From NCBI GenBank assembly GCA_964472725.1, contig CAYYLZ010000022.1:1-31069 (forward strand): 31,069 nucleotides of DNA, in the 5' to 3' direction. The translations under genes and the position numbers were made by a program. Source of the DNA: RGIG6375 sp964472725 (GTDB taxonomy: Bacteria; Bacillota; Clostridia; Oscillospirales; Oscillospiraceae). The notes under the pieces were generated by a model. It was not told the origin of the DNA, searched no databases, and saw only the letters and a program-made list of their open reading frames with translations. This document shows, one piece after another, positions 1 through 7,807 of the stretch (position 1 is the stretch's first letter; the number at the start of each line of letters is the position of its first letter).

Positions 1-52
1 CGCCACCTTGCCAAGGTGGAGGTAGCGAGTTCGAGCCTCGTCGCCCGCTCCA
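1..52 (+). tRNA. tRNA-Gly (anticodon GCC), 5' part outside the window
   Basis: The sequence holds the 3' part of a tRNA. The anticodon stem CCACC (3-7) pairs with GGTGG (15-19) around the loop TTGCCAA, which places anticodon GCC at 10-12. A five-base variable region follows, then a T arm (25-41) with loop TTCGAGC, then the 3' acceptor strand CGCCCGC (42-48), discriminator T and encoded CCA (50-52). The D arm and 5' acceptor strand lie upstream of the window, so the gene is partial only because of the window edge. The GCC anticodon reads glycine codons GGC and GGU. Confidence 0.93.
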
Positions 53-89
53 AAAACCCTTTTGTCATTGACAAAAGGGTTTTTTAATT
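53..89 (+). terminator. Intrinsic terminator of the tRNA unit
   Basis: A perfect 14-bp stem (53-66 with 70-83), built around ACCCTTTTGTC and its complement with a 3-nt loop, runs into a T-tract immediately after the CCA end of the tRNA. This is a classical Rho-independent terminator. Confidence 0.9.
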
Positions 90-125
90 TTATCCTTTCA
101 GTGCTGGATCTATCTTCAATTTATA

Positions 126-154
126 TTGATTTTACTTTTCGCATATACTATAAA
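126..154 (+). promoter_or_regulatory. Candidate SigA promoter for the Ca2+ ATPase
   Basis: TTGATT (126-131) and TATAAA (149-154) are separated by 17 nt, a good SigA-type match, about 90 nt upstream of the ATPase start. A second AT-rich -10-like TAAAAT lies at 209-214 without a clear -35. The rest of the 90-240 gap shows nothing else clear. Confidence 0.5.
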
Positions 155-240
155 ATCTATTCGGTGTAAAAAAAGGAAATAACAATGTACTTTTAAGGCA
201 GAATATAGTAAAATAGATATAAAATTTCAGAAAGGAAGAT

Positions 241-2862
241 TTGGAATTGGTATTTCACAGTGAAATCAAGGAAAATGTAATCAAAGTGCTTCAGTCAAAT
301 CCTGAAACCGGTCTTACACAGGCTTTGGTTGCCCAAAAGCTTACCGAGTTCGGCCCCAACAAGCTGCGTGAAAAGAAAAAGAAAACCATGTTTCAGCGTT
401 TTTTGGATCAGTTCAAGGACGTAATGATCCTCATTCTTATCGCCGCGGCAATCGTTTCTTTCGTTATTGCCTTTACCGAGGGAGGCGGACATGCGTTTTT
501 TGAGCCGCTGCTTATAATCCTTATCGTGGTTATCAATGCGATAATGGGCGTAATGCAGGAAAGCAAGGCGGAAAAGGCGCTGGACGCGCTTAAGAGCCTT
601 TCCGCGCCTAAAGCGCGTGTTATAAGAGACGGTCACGAAACCGTGATCGACGCAGTGGATCTTGTTCCCGGCGATATTATCAAGCTTGAAGCCGGCGATT
701 TCGTTCCCGCCGATGCGCGCATTCTCCACAGTGCAGGCCTCAAAAGCGAGGAATCCGCGCTTACCGGCGAATCCGTTCCCTCAGAAAAGGACGCTGCTGC
801 CGAAGTGGACAGCAAGGCTCCCCTTGGCGACCGTACCAATATGGTTTTCTCCGGCTGCTCCATAACCTATGGCGCCGGTACTGCCATAGTAACCGCCACC
901 GGTATGAATACCGAAATGGGTAAGATAGCAAACCTCCTTGAAAACGAGGAGGAGGGTCAGACGCCTCTGCAGAAGAAGCTGGCCGACCTTGGCAAGTATC
1001 TGGGCATCATAGCGCTGGCCGCCTGCGCTATTATTTTCATTGTTGGCGTGCTCAACGATATCCCCGTCATGGAGATATTCATGACAGCCGTATCCCTTGC
1101 CGTCTCCGCTATTCCCGAGGGTTTGCCCGCAATCGTTACCATCGTTCTTTCCATCGGCGTTCAGCGTATGGCAAAGAAGAACGCTATCATTCGCCGCCTG
1201 CCCGCTGTTGAGACTCTTGGCTGCGCCTCCATCATCTGCTCCGATAAGACCGGTACTCTCACTCAAAACCGCATGACCCTCGTCAAGGCATGGGTAAACG
1301 GCAAGGACGAGACCGAAGATATCAGCGACGATAACTCCAACGAGGTGCGCCGCCTTGTGGCTTGCGGTGTTCTCTGCTGCGACGGTTCCGTTGTATTCGA
1401 TGGCGATAAGGAGCAGCATATCGGTGATCCTACTGAGACTTCCATCATCGTTGCCGCTTATAAGAACGGTATGACCAAGGACGAACTGAATAAGCGGAGC
1501 CCCCGTATTGCGGAACTGCCTTTCGATTCCGACAGAAAGCTTATGACCACCGTAAATGTTATGGAAGGTAAGAAGGTCGTTATCGTGAAGGGCGCCTTTG
1601 ACGTCATGGCAAGCCGCTGCATCAGCGGAGATATCGAGACTGCCACCAAAATGAACGAGGCTATGAGCGCCGATGCTCTCCGTGTCTTGGCCATTGCCTG
1701 CAAGGTGGTTGACGAAATATCCGCTAACCCTACCAGCGAGGAACTGGAAAACGGTCTTTCTCTCATGGGTCTTGTCGGTATGATAGATCCTCCCAGACCT
1801 GAGGCTAAGGCTGCTGTTGCCGTATGCCGTAAGGCCGGCATCAAGCCCGTTATGATAACAGGTGACCACGTTGTAACAGCTTCAGCTATTGCCCGTGAAC
1901 TGGGCATAATGGAAGAGGGCGACCGCGCAATGACCGGCACCCAGCTTGACGAACTCAATGACGCAGAGCTCTATGAGCAGGTACCTGAAATTTCCGTCTA
2001 TGCCCGCGTTTCTCCCGAGAATAAGATCCGCATAGTCAAGGCATGGCAGCACAGAGGTCAGGTAGTTTCCATGACCGGTGACGGCGTAAATGACGCTCCC
2101 GCACTCAAGGCTGCCGACATCGGCTGCGCCATGGGTATCACCGGCACCGACGTTGCAAAGGGCGCTGCGGATATGACCCTCTCCGATGATAATTTTGCCA
2201 CTATCGTTGACGCAGTCCGCGAGGGCCGCGGCATCTACGCAAACATCAAGAAGGTTGTCGGATTCCTGCTGGGAACCAATATTGGCGAAGTTATCACCGT
2301 TTTCGCCGCCATGCTCATGTGGCACGAATCGCCCCTTATGTCCATGCAGCTGCTTTGGATAAACCTCGTTACCGACAGCCTGCCCGCAATTGCGCTGGGT
2401 ATGGAGCCTGTTGAGAAGGATATTATGGATCGCGCTCCCAAGCCTAAGGACGAGGGCCTTTTCGCCCATGGCTTCGGCATTCAGATCGGTCTGCAGGGTC
2501 TTATGTTCGGTCTGATCTCTCTTATCGCATATTATCTCGGCAAGACCATGACCAACTCCATCGAGGGCGGTCAGACTCTGGCCTTCATGGTTCTTGCGCT
2601 CTCTCAGATCGTTCAGGCATACAATATGCGTTCTGAGCGTTCCCTGTTCCGTCATGGCTTCTTCGGCAATAAGAAGCTTAATATGGCCGCGCTGACCTCT
2701 ATTATCCTTGTTGCCCTTGTAATGTTTACTCCCCTTAGCGGACCCTTTGGTCTTGTTCTTCTCCCTGCAAAGATGTATCTCATTGGCGTGGGTCTCTGCC
2801 TCGTGCCTCTGGTGGTTATGGAAATCGCCAAGGTATTCGGCCTTGTAAGACACCATAAGTAA
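241..2862 (+). CDS. Calcium-transporting P-type ATPase (P2A, SERCA/PacL-like)
   Basis: This is a P-type ATPase that pumps a cation, most likely Ca2+, out of the cytoplasm using ATP. In order it shows an N-terminal cation-ATPase domain, a first membrane pair, an actuator domain with TGES (about residue 178), the PEGLP membrane motif typical of Ca2+ pumps, the phosphorylation motif DKTGTLT with Asp at residue 335, the hinge motif TGDGVNDAPAL, and a C-terminal set of membrane helices. The length of 873 residues is normal for bacterial Ca2+ ATPases. The start is a TTG. The RBS AAAGGAAG (231-238) is only 2 nt from TTG 241 but 8 nt from an in-frame TTG at 247, so the true start may be 247. The gene stands alone between its own promoter and terminator. 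Substrate is inferred from family motifs. Confidence 0.92.
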   Translation: MELVFHSEIKENVIKVLQSNPETGLTQALVAQKLTEFGPNKLREKKKKTMFQRFLDQFKDVMILILIAAAIVSFVIAFTEGGGHAFFEPLLIILIVVINAIMGVMQESKAEKALDALKSLSAPKARVIRDGHETVIDAVDLVPGDIIKLEAGDFVPADARILHSAGLKSEESALTGESVPSEKDAAAEVDSKAPLGDRTNMVFSGCSITYGAGTAIVTATGMNTEMGKIANLLENEEEGQTPLQKKLADLGKYLGIIALAACAIIFIVGVLNDIPVMEIFMTAVSLAVSAIPEGLPAIVTIVLSIGVQRMAKKNAIIRRLPAVETLGCASIICSDKTGTLTQNRMTLVKAWVNGKDETEDISDDNSNEVRRLVACGVLCCDGSVVFDGDKEQHIGDPTETSIIVAAYKNGMTKDELNKRSPRIAELPFDSDRKLMTTVNVMEGKKVVIVKGAFDVMASRCISGDIETATKMNEAMSADALRVLAIACKVVDEISANPTSEELENGLSLMGLVGMIDPPRPEAKAAVAVCRKAGIKPVMITGDHVVTASAIARELGIMEEGDRAMTGTQLDELNDAELYEQVPEISVYARVSPENKIRIVKAWQHRGQVVSMTGDGVNDAPALKAADIGCAMGITGTDVAKGAADMTLSDDNFATIVDAVREGRGIYANIKKVVGFLLGTNIGEVITVFAAMLMWHESPLMSMQLLWINLVTDSLPAIALGMEPVEKDIMDRAPKPKDEGLFAHGFGIQIGLQGLMFGLISLIAYYLGKTMTNSIEGGQTLAFMVLALSQIVQAYNMRSERSLFRHGFFGNKKLNMAALTSIILVALVMFTPLSGPFGLVLLPAKMYLIGVGLCLVPLVVMEIAKVFGLVRHHK

Positions 2863-2867
2863 TAAAC

Positions 2868-2899
2868 AAAAAAGGACTGCCTGCGGGCAGTCCTTTTGT
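2868..2899 (+). terminator. Intrinsic terminator after the Ca2+ ATPase
   Basis: AAAGGACTGCC and GGGCAGTCCTTT form an 11-bp stem with a TGC loop, followed by a T-rich tail, directly downstream of the stop codon. Confidence 0.9.
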
Positions 2900-2900
2900 C

Positions 2901-2928
2901 TTGACAAAGAGAAACGGCTTGATATAAT
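2901..2928 (+). promoter_or_regulatory. Strong SigA promoter for the leader peptide and GNAT unit
   Basis: A perfect -35 TTGACA (2901-2906) and a perfect -10 TATAAT (2923-2928) are separated by 16 nt, directly after the preceding terminator. It is the closest match to consensus that I found in the window. A promoter this strong followed by an early terminator fits control by attenuation. Confidence 0.85.
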
Positions 2929-2958
2929 TAAGCTAATGAAGAAAGGTAGGTGAATGAC

Positions 2959-3021
2959 ATGGTAAATATAGTATCCGAAGTGAGAATATCAGTCATTCGC
3001 GACCTATTGGCAGCTCTGTAA
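2959..3021 (+). CDS. 20-residue leader peptide upstream of the acetyltransferase
   Basis: A small ORF with a good RBS (AAAGGTAGG at 2942-2950, 8 nt from the ATG) starts 30 nt downstream of the -10 box. It encodes 20 residues beginning MVNIVSEVRI and ending RDLLAAL. It is followed by a terminator hairpin and then the GNAT gene. Segment 2982-2989 inside this ORF can pair with 3052-3059, the left arm of the terminator (8 bp, two G-U). Segment 2952-2958 is the exact complement of 2992-2998. This layout is that of a ribosome-controlled attenuator, as known for several inducible resistance genes in Firmicutes. I do not recognise the peptide. Its translation is inferred, and it could be a chance ORF, although RBS and position argue against that. 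Confidence 0.6.
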   Translation: MVNIVSEVRISVIRDLLAAL

Positions 3022-3049
3022 GTGATGTTTGCTGCGTATGCTGAAATCC

Positions 3050-3083
3050 AAGTGTTCTCTTTTCGGAGAACACTTTTCTGTTT
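3050..3083 (+). terminator. Attenuator-like terminator between leader peptide and GNAT gene
   Basis: AAGTGTTCTC (3050-3059) and GAGAACACTT (3066-3075) form a perfect 10-bp stem with a 6-nt loop and the tail TTTTCTGTTT. It lies downstream of the promoter and leader ORF but only 15 nt before the acetyltransferase start, so it would stop transcription before the gene unless it is prevented from folding. Confidence 0.75.
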
Positions 3084-3098
3084 ATATGGAGGATTTAT

Positions 3099-3551
3099 AT
3101 GCACGATTTATTTGTAACTGATTTTGACAACCTTGTTTTTCAAAGGGCATTTAAGACTTATTGCGCGGAGCTGGGGGTAAACGTTTCATGCTGGGGAGAC
3201 CTGTGGGAGGAAATGAACAGAGGCAACAATGTTGCATTTTTAAAGATAGACGAAAATCAGAATGTGGTTGGATTTATTCAATGTCAAATAATTGAGTCAA
3301 AAAGCTGGTTTTTCAAGGAGCATTACGGATTTATAAGGGAGTTTTGGGTGCGTGAGGATTGCAGAAATATGGGATACGGAACACAGCTTCTCACCCTCGC
3401 AGAGCAATACTTTTTGGATAATGAGGTAGTGCAGAGCATACTGACAACCGATAGTGCCGAAAAGTTTTATTTGAATCACGGATATAAAAAGAGGGATGAC
3501 ATTGTAGCGAAGAATAACGATGCAGTGTTTGTGAAGCCGATTCGGGAATGA
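3099..3551 (+). CDS. GNAT-family N-acetyltransferase, substrate unknown
   Basis: The 150-residue product is a single GNAT domain that transfers an acetyl group from acetyl-CoA to an amine. The acetyl-CoA pyrophosphate-binding motif A is clear: a strand with REFWV, then the loop RNMGYG at residues 89-94, then a helix. The C-terminal half has the usual FYLNHGY strand-turn. The RBS GGAGG (3088-3092) lies 6 nt from the ATG. The gene is visibly more AT-rich than its neighbours, which suggests acquisition by transfer. Its regulation appears to involve the leader peptide and attenuator just upstream. That arrangement is typical of drug-inducible genes, so an antibiotic or toxic amine is a possible substrate, but nothing in the sequence names one. 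Confidence 0.85.
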   Translation: MHDLFVTDFDNLVFQRAFKTYCAELGVNVSCWGDLWEEMNRGNNVAFLKIDENQNVVGFIQCQIIESKSWFFKEHYGFIREFWVREDCRNMGYGTQLLTLAEQYFLDNEVVQSILTTDSAEKFYLNHGYKKRDDIVAKNNDAVFVKPIRE

Positions 3552-3556
3552 TATGT

Positions 3557-3593
3557 GAAAAACTTACCGCCGGGTATCTTTGATACCCGGCGG
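3557..3593 (-). terminator. Intrinsic terminator of the glycyl radical enzyme operon
   Basis: A perfect 12-bp stem, CCGCCGGGTATC (3567-3578) and GATACCCGGCGG (3582-3593), has a 3-nt loop. The T-rich tail (TAAGTTTTT) is on the minus strand, so it terminates the minus-strand operon. It may also stop plus-strand transcription from the GNAT gene less efficiently. Confidence 0.85.
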
Positions 3594-3605
3594 TGTGGCT
3601 TGTTA

Positions 3606-6053
3606 TTAGAAATTCTGTTCGCTGCGGTAGATAACGTCGTCCTGAATAGCGGGGGAGAGCTGCACGAAGTATGCGCTGAAGCCGCCGATACGGACTATCA
3701 GGTCGGAGTGCTTCTCAGGCTCGGCCTTGGCTATCTTCAGATCCTCGGAGTCAACGATGTTGTACTGGATGTGGGAGCCGCCCTCACTCATGTAGGTGTT
3801 GGTGTAGGCGATGAGCTTATCAATGCTGTCCTCGCTGTTGAGAATGGAAGCGGAGAACTTCTGGTTGAGAACGGCGGCGTAGCAGACGGAGTTGAAATCT
3901 GCCGCGCAGGCGGAGGCGAGAACCGCGGTAGGGCCGTTGGTGTCAGCGCCGCGCATGGGGGAAAGTGAGCCGTCGTTGAGAGGCTCGAGAGCCTTTCTGC
4001 CGTTGGGCAGGGCACCTACGCCGAGACCACCGAAGTAATGCCAGGAAAGACCCTCGCGGGAAATCATGTAGCGGGGGAAGGGGGCGTTGTCGTAGGAACG
4101 GATAATGGCGGCGGAGTCGATGCTGATGCGCTTTACCAGTGCGTCAACTTCTTCGATACCGTTGCCGTACTTGGGCTGATTGAGGCAGAGCTGACGGAAA
4201 GCCTCGCCGCCTTCACATTCAAAATTGGAGTCAAGATAGGTAATCAGCTGATCCACGGTGTAGCGGCCGCTCTTGTAAACCAGCTCGTTGATGGCAAAAA
4301 GAGAGTCGGCAACGTCGGTGATGGCGCGGTCGGACATTCCGTAGAGAGAGTAATCGGGGTGAGCGATCATTACGTCCTGACCAAGCTTCATGCTCGCTTC
4401 GATGCTCAAAGTGGAGAGCAGGGGAGTGCGGTAATAAAGACCCTGAGTGTCGCGGGCAATGCCGCCCAGCCACATGACCCGGTGGCTGAGGAATTTGTGC
4501 TGCTTGAGGAATGCCTCGTAAAGCATCTCAAAGGTGGTGAAGGTTCTGGGGTCGCCGGTGGCTACACCGGTCTGCTTGCCGTTGATGTCATAACCGTTGT
4601 GCAGAGCCATGTGCAGCAGACCTGCAAGGTTGATGGCAGCCACGCCCTCTGCGCCGTAATGCTCGGCGCGGGTGGGAATACAGGGATATACGCAGCCGAG
4701 ACCGCCCCATTCAACGGCTTCTTCAAAGGGAATGCCGTCGCGGACGTAGCTGGCGATAAGCACTTCGTCATTTTCGAAGAGAGGAATACCGCCGCGGGTC
4801 TCCATATTGGTGCGGATAGCCTTCTTCATTATCCAATCGGGCAGCTTGCTGTTCCAGCGCAGTCCCACAGTGGGGGAGGAAAGCTGCAGCTTACCGACAA
4901 GGTGGAGGAAGAGGTAGCTCAGCTCGTTGGAACAGTCCTCGTTGTACTTATTAAGACCGCAGAGCATTACGTTGTTGATGCCGAAGTTGATCTGATGGGA
5001 CTCCTTCTGTGTGGAGTTGGAAACCATAGTCTGAGTGCCCCAACGGCCGATAAGGTCGGCCAACTGAGAAGCCATTTCCTCAAGAGCTACGCCGTTTTCG
5101 TAGTCATTGATGAAGAAGTTATAGAGATACTGGTCGCCGCGACCCCAGTGACAGTTGTTCTGAGAGGGGTTTTCCATCATCTTTGCAAGATTGCAGAACT
5201 GCATGGACTGCAGAGCCTCATGGAAGCTGCGGGCGGGATTTTCGGGAACGCGGCGGCATACGGCGGCTATCTTTTCAAGCTTTGCCTTGTGTGCTGCGTC
5301 GGTTTCGGCGGCAGCCATTTTCTCTGCCAGCTCAGCATAGCGGTGAGCGTGGCGAATAGCAGCCTCAAGAACGATAATGGAGCTCTGCCAGAAATATATC
5401 TTGTTTACGTCTCGACCCTGCTGCTCAATGTAGCGGTCGATGTTCGTCGTGGCCTCGTTTATGTAGCCACGCAGACCTACGCGAAGGATCTTGCTCCAGT
5501 TCATTATGGAGGTGGACTGGGCGGTAATACCTGCGTCAATGCCGGGGTCCTTTAGCTTGGCTGCTTCGGCATCCTTTACCCAGTCGCCAACAAGTGCTTC
5601 CCACGCCTTGTGAGTGAGCTCCGGGAAGGTCTTGCCGCGGAAGGTATTTACGCTGGCGCGGAGAATGCGGATATCCTCTGCGTCTGCGGCTGCTTCGGCG
5701 TCCATGGTGGCGCTGATGCTGCCCTTGTCGCTCCAGATGTCGGGAATATAGTCGCCGCAGGTGTCGATGGCGGTGGCGCAGCCGATAACGCCGGGAGTGG
5801 GACGACCTACGATCTCGTCGAAGTCGTGTATCTTTATCTCAATGTTGTCAAGTACGCAGGCAAGAAGCTTGGCGCGGCGGATCTGAATATCCTCGCCCTC
5901 GGTCTCAAGCCATGACTTTACTGTCCAGCGCTCGCGGTCGGCGTATACCTTGTAGCCGGCGGCGCGCATAGCGCTGCGCCAGGCGATGTTATTTTCGCTG
6001 AGCTCAAGAGCTTCGATTTTGTCAAGAAGGGATTGGTCGATGATGTTTCTCAT
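3606..6053 (-). CDS. Glycyl radical enzyme (pyruvate formate-lyase-like), noncanonical active-site motif
   Basis: The 815-residue product has the PFL-like barrel domain and a C-terminal glycine-radical domain. The motif RIGGFSAYFVQLS places the radical glycine at G791, 24 residues from the C terminus, as usual. The thiyl-radical cysteine is most likely C454 in GGLGCVYPC, with a second cysteine at C458. Diol dehydratases and choline or hydroxyproline lyases carry Cys-x-Glu here (GCVEP); this enzyme has Cys-Val-Tyr, so the usual general base is absent. PFL itself has adjacent cysteines, so it is not a standard PFL. The start is supported by AAAGGAG 7 nt from the ATG. No radical SAM activase is encoded in the window, so it must be activated in trans. 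The gene lies 12 nt after the rodA-like gene and is probably co-transcribed with it. The substrate is unknown. Confidence 0.85.
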   Translation of the reverse strand: MRNIIDQSLLDKIEALELSENNIAWRSAMRAAGYKVYADRERWTVKSWLETEGEDIQIRRAKLLACVLDNIEIKIHDFDEIVGRPTPGVIGCATAIDTCGDYIPDIWSDKGSISATMDAEAAADAEDIRILRASVNTFRGKTFPELTHKAWEALVGDWVKDAEAAKLKDPGIDAGITAQSTSIMNWSKILRVGLRGYINEATTNIDRYIEQQGRDVNKIYFWQSSIIVLEAAIRHAHRYAELAEKMAAAETDAAHKAKLEKIAAVCRRVPENPARSFHEALQSMQFCNLAKMMENPSQNNCHWGRGDQYLYNFFINDYENGVALEEMASQLADLIGRWGTQTMVSNSTQKESHQINFGINNVMLCGLNKYNEDCSNELSYLFLHLVGKLQLSSPTVGLRWNSKLPDWIMKKAIRTNMETRGGIPLFENDEVLIASYVRDGIPFEEAVEWGGLGCVYPCIPTRAEHYGAEGVAAINLAGLLHMALHNGYDINGKQTGVATGDPRTFTTFEMLYEAFLKQHKFLSHRVMWLGGIARDTQGLYYRTPLLSTLSIEASMKLGQDVMIAHPDYSLYGMSDRAITDVADSLFAINELVYKSGRYTVDQLITYLDSNFECEGGEAFRQLCLNQPKYGNGIEEVDALVKRISIDSAAIIRSYDNAPFPRYMISREGLSWHYFGGLGVGALPNGRKALEPLNDGSLSPMRGADTNGPTAVLASACAADFNSVCYAAVLNQKFSASILNSEDSIDKLIAYTNTYMSEGGSHIQYNIVDSEDLKIAKAEPEKHSDLIVRIGGFSAYFVQLSPAIQDDVIYRSEQNF

Positions 6054-6065
6054 GGCTTTTCTCCT

Positions 6066-7229
6066 TTAATATCTATATCTTCTTATAGGGTTGGGGCGTA
6101 TTCTTATGCCGGATACTATGCCGATGGCGGCGTAACAGGATATTATCGAGGAGCCGCCGTAGCTGAGGAAGGGTATCGTAAGACCGATGACCGGGGTGAG
6201 GCCAAGGCACATGCCGATGTTTTCGAAGGTCTGAAAGCCCAGCATTGCCGCCATGCCGCAGCAGATAACTGTGTTCATGTAGTTGTTGGACTTAAGGCCG
6301 ATGTATATGCAGCGGATTATAACCGTCAGCAGCAGAATGATGATGACAACGCAGCCGATAGCACCGAATTCCTCGCCGGCAACGGAGAAGATGAAGTCGG
6401 TGTGCTTGGCGAAAAGAGCATCGGACTGGGATTGAGTGCCGTTCATGAAGCCCTGCCCCCAAAAGCCGCCGGAGGCGAGAGCTATCTTGCTGTGGTTCAC
6501 CTGCCATGTTATGCCAAGGCCGGTGGGGTCAACGGTTTCGGGAAAGTAGGGGGCCATGATTCGCGCCTTCTGGTAATCGCTGAGGAAATTGTTCCACGCC
6601 AGGGGAGCCAGCGCTGCCACCGCGCCTATTCCCAGCAGGAACCATATTATGCGCACGCCGCCGGCGAAGCACATGACCGCGAAGATGGCGATGAATATAA
6701 GGGCGGAGCCGAGGTCGGCGGAGGTGGCGATGATAAGGGCGAACATGAAAAGCAGGTGAATTACCATCTGCAGCATGGAGATGGGTGAGCTGATGCCGCG
6801 GTTGGAATTGTGCAGGAAGCTCATCTGCTTGGCGAAAAGCAGGGTGAAGCTTATCTTTACCAGCTCTGTGGGCTGAATGCCGATGCTGCCGAAGCGGAAC
6901 CAGCTCTTATTGCCGGTGTCGCCCTCGACGCCCCAAATGAACAGGGCGGAGATGATAAGAATGTTAAACGCCAGCAGTATGGGCCACTTTTGGGTGATGA
7001 TGTCGATGTCGATCACGGAAAGAATTACGAACAGCACTATGCCGATTATAATGGAGGTCAGCTGAACGTAAATATAGCTGTTGGTTTCGTAGCTGCGGGT
7101 GGAGCTGTATATGAGCACCATGCCCATTGCCGACAGAATAAGGCAGACGGTCAGCAGAAACATATCCGCGGTTTTGAAGAAATCACGGACTGCGATATAT
7201 ACAGGTTTGAGTTTAGCTTTCAATATCAT
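6066..7229 (-). CDS. rodA: RodA/FtsW-type SEDS peptidoglycan glycosyltransferase
   Basis: This polytopic membrane protein of the SEDS family polymerises lipid II into glycan strands, usually with a partner class B penicillin-binding protein. About ten membrane helices are visible. Family hallmarks include GIQPTELVK, the motif KHTDFIFSVAGEEFG with the catalytic-type Asp (D278 counting from ATG 7229), and the C-terminal GLTIPFLSYGGSS. It resembles RodA more than FtsW, but context does not settle this. The frame is open up to a TTG at 7295, yet the likely promoter (7267-7295) lies inside that extension. The GAGGAA sequence upstream fits ATG 7229 or TTG 7223 best. ATG 7262 is also possible. No penicillin-binding protein gene is adjacent; the downstream neighbour is a glycyl radical enzyme. 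Confidence 0.88.
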   Translation of the reverse strand: MILKAKLKPVYIAVRDFFKTADMFLLTVCLILSAMGMVLIYSSTRSYETNSYIYVQLTSIIIGIVLFVILSVIDIDIITQKWPILLAFNILIISALFIWGVEGDTGNKSWFRFGSIGIQPTELVKISFTLLFAKQMSFLHNSNRGISSPISMLQMVIHLLFMFALIIATSADLGSALIFIAIFAVMCFAGGVRIIWFLLGIGAVAALAPLAWNNFLSDYQKARIMAPYFPETVDPTGLGITWQVNHSKIALASGGFWGQGFMNGTQSQSDALFAKHTDFIFSVAGEEFGAIGCVVIIILLLTVIIRCIYIGLKSNNYMNTVICCGMAAMLGFQTFENIGMCLGLTPVIGLTIPFLSYGGSSIISCYAAIGIVSGIRIRPNPIRRYRY

Positions 7230-7266
7230 TTCCTCGTTATCCGATGTGAGTTTGTCGTACATAGTA

Positions 7267-7295
7267 ACTATATCATGTGCGGCGCAGCTTTTCAA
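7267..7295 (-). promoter_or_regulatory. SigA-type promoter of the rodA-glycyl radical enzyme operon
   Basis: On the minus strand, TTGAAA (7295-7290) and TATAGT (7272-7267) are separated by 17 nt. Transcription would start near 7260, which supports a rodA start at 7229 or 7223 rather than at the upstream TTG. Confidence 0.6.
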
Positions 7296-7303
7296 TTTTA
7301 ATA

Positions 7304-7332
7304 TTTACTTAGCTGCGAAAAAATGGTAAGAT
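7304..7332 (+). promoter_or_regulatory. Candidate promoter for tsaE-tsaB-upp, divergent from rodA
   Basis: TTTACT (7304-7309) and TAAGAT (7327-7332) are separated by 17 nt. Transcription would begin around 7339, almost on top of the first ATG of the tsaE frame (7340), which favours the internal TTG start at 7391. Confidence 0.45.
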
Positions 7333-7390
7333 ATACGAAATGACAATGGATAAGTGTGCCGATAGCGGCGCAAACAGAGGTGCAAAGCCC

Positions 7391-7807
7391 TTGAAAATAA
7401 TAACTAAAAGCGAAAAAGAAACACAGGAGGCCGGTGCTCAGCTGGTGCAAACGCTGGCTCCCGGCAGCGTTGTCGCCATGTACGGCGACCTCGGCGCGGG
7501 CAAGACCGCCTTTGTGCGAGGCATGACCCACGGCCTCGGAATTAACTTCCCCGTATCCAGCCCTACCTTCAACGTAGTCAACGAATATCCGGGCAAGGTG
7601 CCGGTTTTCCACTTCGATATGTACCGCCTCGGCTCTGCCGATGAGCTTTTCGATATCGGCTGGGACGATTACCTTGAGCGGGGCGGGATATGCGCCGTTG
7701 AGTGGAGCGAGAATGTTGAGGAAGCCTTTGAACCGGGAACGGTGAAGGTGACGATCACGAAGCTTGGCGACACCGAGCGAGAGATAACAGTGGAGGTAAT
7801 GGAGTAA
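7391..7807 (+). CDS. tsaE: TsaE, ATPase of tRNA t6A37 biosynthesis
   Basis: TsaE is the P-loop ATPase that drives the TsaB-TsaD complex in transferring threonylcarbamoyl to A37 of ANN-decoding tRNAs. The 138-residue product has the Walker A motif GDLGAGKT at residues 32-39, the SSPTF switch segment, the FDMYRL motif and EWSE near the C terminus, all typical of the YjeE/TsaE family. The TTG start at 7391 has a good RBS (AGAGGTG at 7376-7382, 8 nt away) and gives the family's usual N terminus. The frame also has ATGs at 7340 and 7346, which would add up to 17 residues of low-complexity sequence and sit at the predicted transcription start. The stop overlaps the tsaB start by one base, indicating translational coupling. 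Confidence 0.9.
   Translation: MKIITKSEKETQEAGAQLVQTLAPGSVVAMYGDLGAGKTAFVRGMTHGLGINFPVSSPTFNVVNEYPGKVPVFHFDMYRLGSADELFDIGWDDYLERGGICAVEWSENVEEAFEPGTVKVTITKLGDTEREITVEVME

Noticed and set aside
4038..5555. A 505-codon plus-strand frame opposite the glycyl radical enzyme
   Set aside because: The minus-strand frame carries the glycyl radical and thiyl-cysteine motifs with a good RBS. The antisense frame is compositional.
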